Assembly: GCA_964568885.1 (NCBI GenBank)
Contig: CAZMSF010000008.1
Coordinates: 1 to 47,363 of the forward strand
Length of the DNA stretch: 47,363 nucleotides
From: JAUSNA01 sp964568885
Lineage (GTDB): Bacteria; Patescibacteriota; Microgenomatia; Levybacterales; GWA1-39-11
Direction: 5' to 3'
A model generated the notes under the pieces. That model did no database searches and was not told where the DNA came from. It worked only from the letters and a program-made list of their open reading frames with translations. Of the stretch, positions 7,191 to 16,615 are shown piece after piece. A program made the position numbers and the translations under genes. Within the stretch, counting starts at the first letter, position 1, and each line of letters begins with the position of its first letter.

Positions 7191-9782
7191 CTATTCTTTG
7201 GGGGTTGCTTCCGATGCTTCGTCTTCTGTGACAATTGTTGCCGAGCCCACTTTTTCCGTTTTGTCGGTAAAGCGCATAAGGATTACTCCCTGAGCATTTC
7301 TTGAGAGAACTGGAACGGACTTTAATGGAATGCGTACAACCTGACCCTTTTTTGAAGTGATTATGACTTCGCTTGCCTCATTTGGGATAACAGATGAAAA
7401 AACCAAATCACCTGTTTTGTCTGAGAGGTTTTGAATTTTTACTCCCTGCCCTCCCCTGTTCTGGTTTCTGACCGCACTTACCTTTGTTCTTTTTCCGAGT
7501 CCATTTTCCGCTACAACGATAAGCTCCGCGTCTCTGTCTCCCCCGTTTACCAAATCCATAGAGACCACCTCATCATCACTCCCTATCTTAATACCCCTTA
7601 CTCCCGATGATGAACGACCCGTTGCTCTCACTTGGTCTTCTTTGAACGAAATAATTTTTCCTTTTTTGGTGACTAAAACCACATCGTCAGTTCCGGATGA
7701 AAGTCTTACCCAAATAAGCTGGTCGTTCTTATCAAGCTTAATGGCAATAATACCGTTTCTTCTGATATTGGAAAAGTCGGAAACCGGGGTCTTTTTTACG
7801 GTCCCGTTTTTAGTTGCCATAAAGACGAATTTTCCACTCATTTCTTTTTTAGGTGAATAGGTCATTATGCTTTCAATCTTTTCGCCTGAGGAAATGTCAA
7901 TTACGTTGACGATTGCCTGACCTTTGGCTACTCTTGAGCCTTCGGCAATTTCAAAAACTCTTGTCGCGTACACTTTCCCCAAGTTTGTGTAGAAGAGAAT
8001 GTGGTCATGTGTTTCGGCGAACAATATATGCTCGATGTTGTCTTCTTCTTTTGTTTTCATTCCCATGACACCCTTTCCTCCCCTTGCCTGCGTCTTAAAT
8101 GACGTGACGGATTGGCGTTTTATGTATCCTGTTTCGGTGATGGTGATAACCGTCTGCTCGTTTTGTATAAGGTCTTCCTCGGAGAATTCGTCGACCTTTG
8201 ATTTGTATACTTTGGTACGCCTTGGGTCTTGGTATTTTTCTTTGATAGCAACAAGCTCGTCTCTTACAACTTTCAAGAGTTTTATTGGGTCTGCAAGAAG
8301 TCCTTCAAGATAATCAATAAGTGCCTTAACTTCTTTCCATTCAGCTTCGAGTTTTTCTACTTCAAGAGCCGAAAGCCGCCTTAACTGCATATCGAGGATT
8401 GCATTTGCCTGGATTTCAGAGAGCTTGAAGCGTTCCATAAGTTTTGTACGGGCGTCCTCTGTGTTTTTGGATTTTTTGATGATATCAACGACCTCATCGA
8501 TGTTGTTGACGGCGATTATAAGTCCGTCAAGAATATGAATTCTTGCTTTTGCTTGGGCAAGTTCGAACTCGGAACGTCTGGTAATAACTGAAAAACGGTG
8601 CTTGATATATTCATCGAGCATTATTTTAAGATTGACAGTTTTGGGTACACCGTCAACAAGAGCTACGCAATTTGCCGGAAAAGAAGTCTGTAGAGCCGTT
8701 AGCTTGAAAAGATTGTTAAGGACTCTTTTTGGGGTTGTATCGCGTTTGAGCTCAACCACTACTCTGATGCCCCGTCTGTCCGATTCGTCCCGAAGGTCGG
8801 TTATTCCCTCAAGTCTTTTTAATTTTGCCAATTCGGCAATTTTTGCAACCAGTGACGCTTTATTCACCTGATACGGAATTTCACTGATGATTATCGCACT
8901 CTTTCCCTGACCGATTTCTTCGATGGTTGCTATACCTCTAATCAAGATTCTTCCGCGGCCCGTCCGATATACATTTCTTATCTCATTTATGTCAAAAATA
9001 GCGCCGCCGGTCGGAAAATCGGGTCCTTTTATATATTCCAGTAATTCATCAATCTCGACATTTGATGAAAGACGCGAAAGTTTTGATTCAAGAGTCTCAG
9101 CAAGAGCCTCTTTTTCTGCCTCGGTCTTTTCGACTTCTTCTTCCACTGCTTTTTTGTGAACGTTTTCTTTTCCGGTGTCATATGTCGTTTTATCGATGGT
9201 GTGAACCACAGCGTCAATCACTTCTCCCAAATTGTGCGGCGGGATTTTGGTTGCCATACCGACAGCAATTCCCTCGCTTCCCATAAGAAGAAGATTTGGA
9301 AGTTTTGAAGGAAGATACACCGGTTCTTTCAGCGTCCCGTCAAAGTTGTCGGTGAAAGCGACAGTCTCTTTCTCGATATCAAAAAGCATCTCCATGGCAA
9401 GCGGGGTGAGCTTTGCTTCGGTATACCTCATTGCCGCAGCCGAATCTCCGTCCATCGAGCCGAAGTTACCCTGCCCGTCGACTAAGGGGTAGCGCATTGA
9501 AAAGTCTTGCGCAAGGCGCACTAATGAGTCATAAATTGCCATGTCTCCGTGGGGATGGTATTTACCCATGGTTTCTCCGACAATCTTTGCCGATTTTGCA
9601 TATTTTGCCTGTGGAGTGAGGTTCATTTCAGACATCGCATAGAGAACTCGCCTGTGAACAGGCTTGAGTCCGTCGCGGATATCCGGAAGCGCACGGCTGA
9701 CAATAACGCTCATCGCGTAATCAAGGTAAGCCTTTTTGGCCTCTGAAGAAATGTCTATTTGTTCAAGTTTTCCAATTTCCAT
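7191..9782 (-). CDS. gyrA: DNA gyrase subunit A
   Basis: About 863 residues. The breakage-reunion domain carries the catalytic Tyr120 in MRYTEAKLTP and the region GKYHPHGDMAIYD, where Met81 occupies the position of E. coli Ser83, a quinolone-contact residue. The C-terminal beta-pinwheel repeats are present, with a GyrA-box version QARGGKG (classical QRRGGRG), indicating gyrase rather than topoisomerase IV. A charged Lys/Glu-rich insertion of about 40 residues (about 198-240) precedes the conserved IKGPDFPTGG. ATG at 9782 is preferred over 9821: it is preceded by AGAGG with about 11 nt spacing, and MEIGKLEQIDIS matches the family N-terminus. A strong hairpin lies just upstream. With gyrB and ppa it forms a leftward gene group. 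Confidence 0.95.
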   Translation of the reverse strand: MEIGKLEQIDISSEAKKAYLDYAMSVIVSRALPDIRDGLKPVHRRVLYAMSEMNLTPQAKYAKSAKIVGETMGKYHPHGDMAIYDSLVRLAQDFSMRYPLVDGQGNFGSMDGDSAAAMRYTEAKLTPLAMEMLFDIEKETVAFTDNFDGTLKEPVYLPSKLPNLLLMGSEGIAVGMATKIPPHNLGEVIDAVVHTIDKTTYDTGKENVHKKAVEEEVEKTEAEKEALAETLESKLSRLSSNVEIDELLEYIKGPDFPTGGAIFDINEIRNVYRTGRGRILIRGIATIEEIGQGKSAIIISEIPYQVNKASLVAKIAELAKLKRLEGITDLRDESDRRGIRVVVELKRDTTPKRVLNNLFKLTALQTSFPANCVALVDGVPKTVNLKIMLDEYIKHRFSVITRRSEFELAQAKARIHILDGLIIAVNNIDEVVDIIKKSKNTEDARTKLMERFKLSEIQANAILDMQLRRLSALEVEKLEAEWKEVKALIDYLEGLLADPIKLLKVVRDELVAIKEKYQDPRRTKVYKSKVDEFSEEDLIQNEQTVITITETGYIKRQSVTSFKTQARGGKGVMGMKTKEEDNIEHILFAETHDHILFYTNLGKVYATRVFEIAEGSRVAKGQAIVNVIDISSGEKIESIMTYSPKKEMSGKFVFMATKNGTVKKTPVSDFSNIRRNGIIAIKLDKNDQLIWVRLSSGTDDVVLVTKKGKIISFKEDQVRATGRSSSGVRGIKIGSDDEVVSMDLVNGGDRDAELIVVAENGLGKRTKVSAVRNQNRGGQGVKIQNLSDKTGDLVFSSVIPNEASEVIITSKKGQVVRIPLKSVPVLSRNAQGVILMRFTDKTEKVGSATIVTEDEASEATPKE

Positions 9783-9798
9783 AAAAATAAAAACCTCT

Positions 9799-9824
9799 TG
9801 TTTGAAGTTTTGTAACTTCAAACA
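9799..9824 (-). terminator. Perfect 11-bp hairpin between ppa and gyrA
   Basis: TGTTTGAAGTT (9799-9809) and AACTTCAAACA (9814-9824) are perfect complements around a 4-nt loop. On the minus strand the hairpin is followed by AGAGG and a U-rich stretch just before the gyrA ATG. It could end ppa transcripts, or be a leader structure next to the gyrA ribosome binding site; sequence alone cannot decide. Confidence 0.6.
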
Positions 9825-9832
9825 TCAAGTCT

Positions 9833-10342
9833 CTATTTGACGTTCGCAATGCCGCTTTTTATTTCGGCTATTGCCGCATCGCGTCCTAACCAGTCTTTCA
9901 GTTTTACCCACTTCCCCTTATCGAGTTCTTTATAATGCTCAAAAAAGTGTTTGATTTGAGCTTTAATTTCCTCGCTAACGTCGGTGATGTCGTTGTAGCC
10001 TGAATAAGAGTCTCCCGTAACGGCAGGTACTCCCAAAACTTTTGCGTCTACCCCACTCTCGTCTTCCATCTCAAGCATTCCAATCGGTTTAACTGCAATA
10101 ACCATCCCAGGCATGATGCTTTTTTCTGAGAGAACCAGAACATCAACGGGGTCTCCGTCTCCAGACAAAGTTCCCGGTACAAAACCGTAGTTGCACGGAT
10201 AGTTCATGGAAGTCTTTGAAAAACGGTCGACGACCATAACTTCCATTTCCTTATCGAATTCGTACTTAACATTGGTGCCCTTTGGAATTTCAATCAGAAC
10301 ATTGACTTCCTCAGGTGCATTTTTTCCGTAGTGTAATTTCAT
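9833..10342 (-). CDS. ppa: Inorganic pyrophosphatase, family I
   Basis: A 169-residue soluble Mg-dependent pyrophosphatase that hydrolyses PPi and pulls nucleic-acid and aminoacyl-tRNA synthesis forward. The signature DGDPVDVLV is intact with its metal-binding aspartates; EIPKGTNVKYEFDKE at the N-terminus and NYPCNYGFVPGT are the other family blocks. Length is standard. The ATG is preceded by AAGGAGGTGA, the clearest Shine-Dalgarno in the window, in contrast to the leaderless starts elsewhere. It lies between gyrB and gyrA, each separated by a hairpin-bearing spacer, so expression may be set independently of the two gyrase subunits. Confidence 0.95.
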   Translation of the reverse strand: MKLHYGKNAPEEVNVLIEIPKGTNVKYEFDKEMEVMVVDRFSKTSMNYPCNYGFVPGTLSGDGDPVDVLVLSEKSIMPGMVIAVKPIGMLEMEDESGVDAKVLGVPAVTGDSYSGYNDITDVSEEIKAQIKHFFEHYKELDKGKWVKLKDWLGRDAAIAEIKSGIANVK

Positions 10343-10381
10343 TTGTATAAATTCACCTCCTTAAATATCCAAATTCGCCCT

Positions 10382-10405
10382 GCTTAGCTAAAAAATAGCT
10401 AAAGC
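10382..10405 (-). terminator. Hairpin directly after gyrB
   Basis: GCTTAGCTA (10382-10390) and TAGCTAAAGC (10396-10405) pair around AAAAA with one bulged base, 3 nt beyond the gyrB stop codon. No clean U-tract follows on the minus strand, so it may be a processing, stability or attenuation hairpin rather than a classical terminator. Confidence 0.45.
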
Positions 10406-10408
10406 TTG

Positions 10409-12358
10409 CTATATATCAAGATTCGCAAGCCTGGCGTTTTCTTGAATGAAGTGTTTTCTAGGCGGAACTTCCTCTCCCATAAGCATTGAAAATACCAAAT
10501 CACTGTCCTCGGCGTCGGCAATATTTACTTTCTTAAGAATCCTGTTTTTCGGATTCATGGTTGTCTCCCACAATTGTTCGGGATTCATTTCTCCAAGACC
10601 CTTATACCGTTGTATAGAGTAATTCTTGCCGTTCTCTTTCACCAGAGTATCTTTTTCCTCATCTGAATACACATAGTGCTCTTCTTTTCCATGAGAGAGT
10701 TTGTATAATGGCGGCTTTGCAACATATAAAAATCCGTTTTCTATTATGGATTTTAGATGCCTGTAGAAGAATGTCAAAAGCAACGTTTCGATATGCTCAC
10801 CGTCGACATCGGCATCGGTCATGATGATAATCCGGTGATACCGAAGCTTTTCAAGGTTTACCGTCTCGCCGATTCCCATGCCAAGGGCAATAATCATGTC
10901 TTTTAAGGATTCAAATTCAACGATTTTATCAAGCCGTGCCCTTTCCGTATTCAAAATCTTCCCCCCTAAAGGCAAAATGGCCTGGAATTTTCTATCCCTT
11001 CCTTGTTTTGCACTGCCTCCCGCAGAGTCTCCTTCAACAATGTATAGCTCTGAGACTTCCGGATTTTTCTCTTGGCAGTCTGCCAGTTTTCCCGGAAGAG
11101 AGCCTCCCTCAAAAGCCCCTTTTCTCAAAATCGCATCTTTTGCAGCTCTGGCGGCAAGGCGCGCTCTTACTGCTAATTGGCCTTTTGCGATAACCTGCTT
11201 CCCGTCCTGAGGGTTTTCTTCAAAGAACGTGTCCAAACCCTCTTTTACGACTGCATACACAATAGGTTGGACCTCGGAATTTCCCAGTTTTCCTTTCGTT
11301 TGACCTTCAAATTGGATGTTGTTCTGTTCCATCCGGATAGAAACGACTGCGGTAAGTCCTTCCTTTGTATCCTCTCCGGTAATAGGCTCGTCATTTTCCT
11401 TTGCCATACCGCTTTTTTTGGCATAGTCATTGATGGCGCGCGTTAAGGCGGTCCTAAACCCCGCAACATGAGTTCCGCCGTTGACGGTATTTATGACGTT
11501 CACAAAGCTTTCAACATTTTCTGCTATTCCGTCGTTATATTGGAGCGCAACCTCTACAAAAACTTCGTTCACTTCCTTTGAGAAATAGAACGGTTGATGT
11601 AGCGTTATCTTGTTTTCGTTCATCTTTTTAACAAGGGACAAGATTCCCCCTTCGTAATAAAGGTGTGTTTCCTTTATCTTCTCGTCCCGAAGGTCATAAA
11701 GATGAAAATAGATTTTACTGACAAGAAATGCACGTTCCCGCATGAGTCTTAATACCGTTGCGCGCTCAAACTCTACCGTTTGAAATATGCTGTTGTCGGG
11801 GTAAAAAGTTGAGGTTGTTCCCGATTTCAATTTCAGGACCCGCTTATCGGGAAAGTAGTCGTTGAGATAGGACTCCGCAAGGGTTAATTCTTCCAATTTT
11901 GTCGTCGGATTTCCGGTCTTATACTCTTGACGGTATAGCTTTCCATTCCTACGCACCTCTACCCACATGCGGGTAGATAACGCGTTTACTACGGACGCCC
12001 CGACCCCATGAAGACCGCCTGATACCTTGTAGGCGCCACCACCGAATTTTCCTCCGGCATGAAGCTTAGTCATAACCATCTCAAGACCGGATTTTTTGTA
12101 ACCGGGAACCTCATCAACCGGAATTCCCCGGCCGTCATCAACAACTGTTGCACTGCCATCTTTGTTGAGCGTCACCCACACATTTTTTGCAAAGCTTGCC
12201 AAAGATTCGTCTACTGCATTGTCAATTATTTCTCTTAGTGATTCGTGAAGACCTATAACGTCGGTTGAGCCGATGTACATGGCGGGGCGCTTTCTAACCG
12301 GCTCCAGTCCTTCAAGGACCTGGATATTTTGCGCTGTATATTCTGTGTTATTAGCCAT
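10409..12358 (-). CDS. gyrB: DNA gyrase subunit B
   Basis: A 649-residue ATPase subunit of gyrase. GHKL ATP-binding motifs are present: REIIDNAVDESLA, DDGRGIPVDE and GGLHGVGASVVNAL. The TOPRIM domain shows EGDSAGGSAKQGRDR, the PLGGKILN stretch and the metal-binding TDADVDGEHI. The C-terminal QRYKGLGEMNPEQLWETTM is diagnostic of GyrB/ParE. Length is typical for GyrB without the proteobacterial insert. The first residues MANNTEYTAQNIQVLEGLEPVRKRPAMYIG fit the family start. A promoter (12378-12406) leaves a leader of only about 13 nt. It is transcribed toward ppa and gyrA, which together supply the supercoiling function. Confidence 0.96.
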   Translation of the reverse strand: MANNTEYTAQNIQVLEGLEPVRKRPAMYIGSTDVIGLHESLREIIDNAVDESLASFAKNVWVTLNKDGSATVVDDGRGIPVDEVPGYKKSGLEMVMTKLHAGGKFGGGAYKVSGGLHGVGASVVNALSTRMWVEVRRNGKLYRQEYKTGNPTTKLEELTLAESYLNDYFPDKRVLKLKSGTTSTFYPDNSIFQTVEFERATVLRLMRERAFLVSKIYFHLYDLRDEKIKETHLYYEGGILSLVKKMNENKITLHQPFYFSKEVNEVFVEVALQYNDGIAENVESFVNVINTVNGGTHVAGFRTALTRAINDYAKKSGMAKENDEPITGEDTKEGLTAVVSIRMEQNNIQFEGQTKGKLGNSEVQPIVYAVVKEGLDTFFEENPQDGKQVIAKGQLAVRARLAARAAKDAILRKGAFEGGSLPGKLADCQEKNPEVSELYIVEGDSAGGSAKQGRDRKFQAILPLGGKILNTERARLDKIVEFESLKDMIIALGMGIGETVNLEKLRYHRIIIMTDADVDGEHIETLLLTFFYRHLKSIIENGFLYVAKPPLYKLSHGKEEHYVYSDEEKDTLVKENGKNYSIQRYKGLGEMNPEQLWETTMNPKNRILKKVNIADAEDSDLVFSMLMGEEVPPRKHFIQENARLANLDI

Positions 12359-12377
12359 TGTGAATTAACAAAAAACT

Positions 12378-12406
12378 ATTGTATAGAAACGGGCTGGATG
12401 TTGCAA
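12378..12406 (-). promoter_or_regulatory. Predicted gyrB promoter
   Basis: On the minus strand TTGCAA (12406-12401), a 17-bp spacer and TACAAT (12383-12378). The inferred transcription start lies about 13 nt before the ATG at 12358, with no Shine-Dalgarno visible. Confidence 0.5.
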
Positions 12407-12490
12407 GTTGGAAGTTTTAATAATTTCAAATGAATGTTAAAAAGTATATCCTATTTGGTAAATTATATCAAAAATGAGGCAAAAAAGCCA

Positions 12491-13702
12491 TTACTGAATC
12501 TGGGATACCAGGGAGTAAATAGGGGTGATAACCGAGATGATAAGAAATGCGACTGTCACTCCGAGGATGATGATAAGAATTGGTTCGATTGCAGTTGTAA
12601 GGGTTTTGACTTTAATATCCAAATCCCTTTCAAAATATTCAGAAACTTTAAGCAAGCTTTCATCAATTTTTCCGGTACTCTCCCCTACTTTTACCATCTG
12701 AATCATAAGCGGCGGGAAAATATCCTGATTCTGAAGGGCTACCGAGAGCCCTGCGCCTTTTTCAACCAAGGAGCTCGTGCCTTTAAGAGCGTTATGATAG
12801 TAAATGTTTCCGGACACTTCACCCGCAATGTTAAGCGCTCCTATAAGTGAGCCTCCCGAATTGACGAGCAAAGATACCGTTCTTGATACTTCACTGAGAA
12901 TTGAGAGCCTTGTAATGTCGCCAAATACCGGAGCTTTTAATTTTGCCTTATCGATAAGGCGCATTCCCATTGGCGTCTTTGAGAAGCGTTGGTAACCAAA
13001 AAAACCTCCTATTATAAAAATAACGCTAAAGGGAAGGAGTGTTGTCGTGAGCTTAGAGCCGGCAAGGACAATTTGGGTCATTACGGGAAGTTTTAAGTCA
13101 AGATTTTCGTATAATGCTCCCATTTGCGGAATAACGAAAATATTCATAAGAACTATAACGATAATAACGCCCGAAACGATAATCGAAGGGTAAAAAAGGG
13201 CCGATTTTACTCTTTTATGCACCTCTTCTGACTTTTCTAGATTATCTGCAAGTCTCTCAAGAACCTTATCGAGAATTCCCCCCTCTTCGGCAGACTTTAT
13301 GAGCGCAATGTAAGTTGTTGAGAAAATAAGTGGATAGTTGGACATTGCTTGTGATAGAGATTTTCCTTCGGATAGATTTGCAATAAGGTCATCTATCATC
13401 TTTTGCATTTGAGGTTTATTAGTTTGATGCTTGAGGATATTAAGACTTTCAATAACAGTGAGGCCGGTTAAAATCATCGATGCAAGTTGCCTGGTAAAAA
13501 GCACAATGTCACCACTTTTGACCCGTGAAAAATAGCCCATGATACTTGATTGTTTTTTCTCAAGGTTCTTAACGGCAAGAGGGGTAAGACCTTTCGAGCG
13601 AAGATAATCAATGACTTCTTTTTGGTCATTTGCCTCAAGTTTGCCTTTTTCCTTTGTCCCTTCTTTGGTTGCTGCTAGGTATGAGTATTCCATATTATCC
13701 AA
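12491..13702 (-). CDS. pilC: Type IV pilus inner-membrane platform protein PilC
   Basis: A 403-residue GspF/PilC-family membrane protein, the platform on which the pilus ATPases act. Two homologous T2SSF domains are visible: the first around FTRQLASMILTGLTVIESL, the second around LSEVSRTVSLLVNSGGSLIGAL. Each is followed by hydrophobic segments (IIVSGVIIVIVLMNIFVIP; the C-terminal ILIIILGVTVAFLIISVITPIYSL). The N-terminal YLAATKEGTKEKGKLEANDQ matches the PilC start. The first 8 nt overlap the end of pilT, indicating an operon pilB-pilT-pilC. It is followed by the separately promoted gyrB. Confidence 0.93.
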   Translation of the reverse strand: MDNMEYSYLAATKEGTKEKGKLEANDQKEVIDYLRSKGLTPLAVKNLEKKQSSIMGYFSRVKSGDIVLFTRQLASMILTGLTVIESLNILKHQTNKPQMQKMIDDLIANLSEGKSLSQAMSNYPLIFSTTYIALIKSAEEGGILDKVLERLADNLEKSEEVHKRVKSALFYPSIIVSGVIIVIVLMNIFVIPQMGALYENLDLKLPVMTQIVLAGSKLTTTLLPFSVIFIIGGFFGYQRFSKTPMGMRLIDKAKLKAPVFGDITRLSILSEVSRTVSLLVNSGGSLIGALNIAGEVSGNIYYHNALKGTSSLVEKGAGLSVALQNQDIFPPLMIQMVKVGESTGKIDESLLKVSEYFERDLDIKVKTLTTAIEPILIIILGVTVAFLIISVITPIYSLVSQIQ

Positions 13703-14762
13703 GTAGCCTGGTCAAGGTATCCGGACGGAGTGCATATGCATGGGCTGTATCAAGCGTTATAAGTCCTTCTTGTACTAATTTTGCGAGTGAAACCTCTATC
13801 GAATTCATGCCTTCATCTGATGAGGTTTCGATTGTTGAATCGATGAGGTGGGTTTTCCCCTCCCGAATATTCGAACGTATAGCTGTCGTTGCTACCAAAA
13901 CCTCCGTTGCTACTACTCTGCCCGCTTCAATTGTTGGGATAAGCCGCTGCGACACGACAGCTTCAAGGGTTGCAGCAAGCTGAATGCGCACCTGGTTTTG
14001 TTGTGCCTCAGGGAAAGAATCAATAATTCTGTCAATTGTTTGGGCAGCAGAATTTGTGTGTAGTGTCGAAAACACAAGATGCCCGGTCTCGGCAATTGTT
14101 ATTGCGCTTGAGATACTTTCAGGGTCTCTCATCTCCCCGACTATTACGACGTCAGGGTCTTCACGAAGTGCGCTTTTTAGCCCCTCGTTCCACGTAAGTG
14201 TGTCATGTCCAAGTTCCCTTTGGGAGATAACACTTTTTCCTTTTGGAAAAACATACTCGATAGGATCTTCAATGGTGAGTATGTTTGCTGCCCGCGTCAT
14301 ATTGATTTCGTTTACTATCGACGCAATAGTTGTCGTTTTCCCATGCCCTGTCGGTCCGGTTATAAGAACAAATCCCTGTTTGAGTGAAGCCAGCCTGTGA
14401 CATATTGAGGGAAGCCTCAATTCTTCTATGGTTTTTACTTTTGGGGGTAACAATCTGAAGGCAGCTGCCATCGTGCCTCTTTGAAAATAAATGTTTACCC
14501 TAAATCTTCCTTTATCTCCGTACGTTCCTCCCCCATAGCCGTAAGAAAAATCTAAAGCACGATTGGTTAGAAACATCTCCTTCTGGGCGGGACTTAGAAG
14601 GGATAATGTCATCTGCTCCAAAGTAGGCTCAGACAAAGGTGCTACCGACGAGAGCTGTTGTAATATGCCATTTATGCGATACACCGGAGGAAGACCTACC
14701 AAAAGATGCAGGTCTGAAGCATTTGTTGAAACTGCCTTTTCCAGTAATTGATTTAAGTCCAT
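13695..14762 (-). CDS. pilT: Type IV pilus retraction ATPase PilT
   Basis: A 355-residue hexameric ATPase expected to power pilus retraction. The N-terminal PAS-like domain contains ASDLHLLVGLPPVYRINGIL, typical of PilT. The ATPase domain has Walker A GPTGHGKTTT (136-145), the Asp box TIEDPIEYVF, Walker B VIVGEMRDPES and the His box FSTLHTNSA. The family AIRSN stretch is kept near residue 290 (VATTAIRSNIREGKTHLI). The gene lies 3 nt after pilB and overlaps pilC. A retraction ATPase means the pili could be dynamic, fitting attachment, twitching or DNA uptake in a small episymbiont-type cell (lifestyle inferred). Confidence 0.94.
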   Translation of the reverse strand: MDLNQLLEKAVSTNASDLHLLVGLPPVYRINGILQQLSSVAPLSEPTLEQMTLSLLSPAQKEMFLTNRALDFSYGYGGGTYGDKGRFRVNIYFQRGTMAAAFRLLPPKVKTIEELRLPSICHRLASLKQGFVLITGPTGHGKTTTIASIVNEINMTRAANILTIEDPIEYVFPKGKSVISQRELGHDTLTWNEGLKSALREDPDVVIVGEMRDPESISSAITIAETGHLVFSTLHTNSAAQTIDRIIDSFPEAQQNQVRIQLAATLEAVVSQRLIPTIEAGRVVATEVLVATTAIRSNIREGKTHLIDSTIETSSDEGMNSIEVSLAKLVQEGLITLDTAHAYALRPDTLTRLLG

Positions 14763-14765
14763 ATT

Positions 14766-16514
14766 TTATTCCTGAGCAACACGTAATATTTCGTCAATTG
14801 TTGTCACACCTGCTAAAACCTTCAAGTATCCGTCTTGTTTCATCGTAATCATACCGTCTTCTCTTGCCCTGTTCTCTATAGTAGTGCTGTCGCTTTTGGT
14901 GAGGATTAGTTTGGCGATATTATCGGTAACCGCCATCACCTCGAAAATTCCGATACGTCCTAAAAAGCCTGAATGTCCACAGACTTCACATCCTGCACCT
15001 TTAAATAACCGTAGCTGCCCGTTTGTTTTAGGCATGAGCGGTCCGAGGGTCTTGCGCATTTCTTCCACAATTTCTGCCGGCGGAACGTAATCCACTTTGC
15101 AGTGTGTGCAAATTTTACGGGCTATGCGTTGTCCCATCGCAGCATTAATGGTTGATGCAAGAAGGAATGTTTCAGCACCCATGTCGATAAGACGCGGAAG
15201 GGAACCTGACGCGCTATCGGTGTGAAGGGTTGAAAAAACCAGATGTCCGGTGAGCGAGGCTTGTATGGCAAGCTCCGTTGTCTCCTTATCACGGATTTCT
15301 CCTACAAGAATGATATTCGGGTCTTGCCTAAGAAATGCCCGCAGGCCCGAAGCAAATGTGAGTCCGACATCATCATTGATTTGCACTTGATTTGCGCCCG
15401 GTATTTGGTACTCGACAGGGTCCTCAAGCGTAAGGATATTTACCCGTGTCGTATTAAGTTTTGAAAGAACCGCATACAAAGTGGTCGTTTTTCCGGAGCC
15501 CGTAGGTCCACAAACAAGGATGATTCCGTGCGGCCGGAGCATGGCTGCTTCGAGTGTCCGAAGAGAAGGGCCGGACAATCCGAGATCTGCAAGAGTTGGA
15601 ACACCTCCGGATTTCCGAAGGAGCCTCATTACAATTTTTTCTCCAAAAACAGTGGGAAGAGAGCTGACACGAAGGTCAACCTCCTCATCTCCGACTTTAA
15701 AATTGAAACGGCCGTCTTGAGGAGCCCTGTGTTCGTCTATTTTCATCCCGGACAAAATTTTAACGCGCGAAATGACAGCCTCACTTACTCCCAGGGGAAG
15801 TGACAACCGTTCATATAGAATTCCGTCAATTCTGTAGCGGACCCTCACTCTATCTTCCTGCGGTTCCAGATGAATGTCGGATGCGCGGCTTTTGACTGCA
15901 TATTCAAGGATTGTTGAGACGATTTTTGCAATTGGGGCCTCTTTTATAACTTCAGAGATGCTTTGCAAATCGAATGTTTTCACTTTTTGTATCCGCTCGC
16001 TTTCCTTAAGGGCCTCTTTCACCTCTCCAACAAGTCCAAAACTATATTGGGTTTGAATTGCTTGGGTTATCTCACTCGGTATTCCTTGGAAAGCCTTTAT
16101 TGTTGCGCCGGTCTTTTGTTTTACGAATTCAATTGCTTCTACATCATTCGTGTTGCTCATTACAATAGAAAGCACCTTTGCTTCTTTATCAAATGCAAAA
16201 GGGATGAGGTTGAAGCGCTCAGCAACCGACTTCGGGATGAATCCGAGAGCCTCGGGCGAGAATGGTAAGGTGGCAACGCTAGTAAAGGGGACGTTCAAGA
16301 GTTTGGCTTGGGCTTCATAATATTTTTCCTCAGGTACTATGTTTAAATCATGTATTAATTTGTCCAATTCTGTATTCTGTTTTGCCGCCTCTATTTTCAG
16401 TCTCTGATACTGTTCCTGAGTTATGAGTTTTTCCTGGATGAGAATTGTACCGATGCTTGGCCTCTCAAAAGTTTCATCGGATGAGTTGTATTGACTTTGG
16501 ACAGGTATAGCCAT
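14766..16514 (-). CDS. pilB: Type IV pilus extension ATPase PilB
   Basis: A 582-residue GspE/PilB-type assembly ATPase. The N-terminal region (about 15-150) is the MshEN/T2SSE-N domain, with IGTILIQEKLITQEQY and the VPFTSV repeat. The catalytic part has ASDIHLEPQEDRVRVRYRIDG, Walker A GPTGSGKTTT (336-345), LTLEDPVEYQIPG, the Walker B-like IILVGEIRDKET and FSTLHTDSA. A zinc-binding tetracysteine follows as CTHC...CEVCGHSGFLGR. GTGAGGAAA upstream of the ATG looks like a ribosome binding site, and a CGCTTT/AAAGCG hairpin lies between it and the divergent gene at 16616. First gene of the leftward pilB-pilT-pilC operon. Confidence 0.95.
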   Translation of the reverse strand: MAIPVQSQYNSSDETFERPSIGTILIQEKLITQEQYQRLKIEAAKQNTELDKLIHDLNIVPEEKYYEAQAKLLNVPFTSVATLPFSPEALGFIPKSVAERFNLIPFAFDKEAKVLSIVMSNTNDVEAIEFVKQKTGATIKAFQGIPSEITQAIQTQYSFGLVGEVKEALKESERIQKVKTFDLQSISEVIKEAPIAKIVSTILEYAVKSRASDIHLEPQEDRVRVRYRIDGILYERLSLPLGVSEAVISRVKILSGMKIDEHRAPQDGRFNFKVGDEEVDLRVSSLPTVFGEKIVMRLLRKSGGVPTLADLGLSGPSLRTLEAAMLRPHGIILVCGPTGSGKTTTLYAVLSKLNTTRVNILTLEDPVEYQIPGANQVQINDDVGLTFASGLRAFLRQDPNIILVGEIRDKETTELAIQASLTGHLVFSTLHTDSASGSLPRLIDMGAETFLLASTINAAMGQRIARKICTHCKVDYVPPAEIVEEMRKTLGPLMPKTNGQLRLFKGAGCEVCGHSGFLGRIGIFEVMAVTDNIAKLILTKSDSTTIENRAREDGMITMKQDGYLKVLAGVTTIDEILRVAQE

Positions 16515-16615
16515 TCTATTTTTTCCTCACTAAAAACAACGCTTTTTCAAAAGCGGCATATTCATCGTACTCAATATGTGCTTTTGCTGTCAACATATTG
16601 TATAAATAAGAAAAT

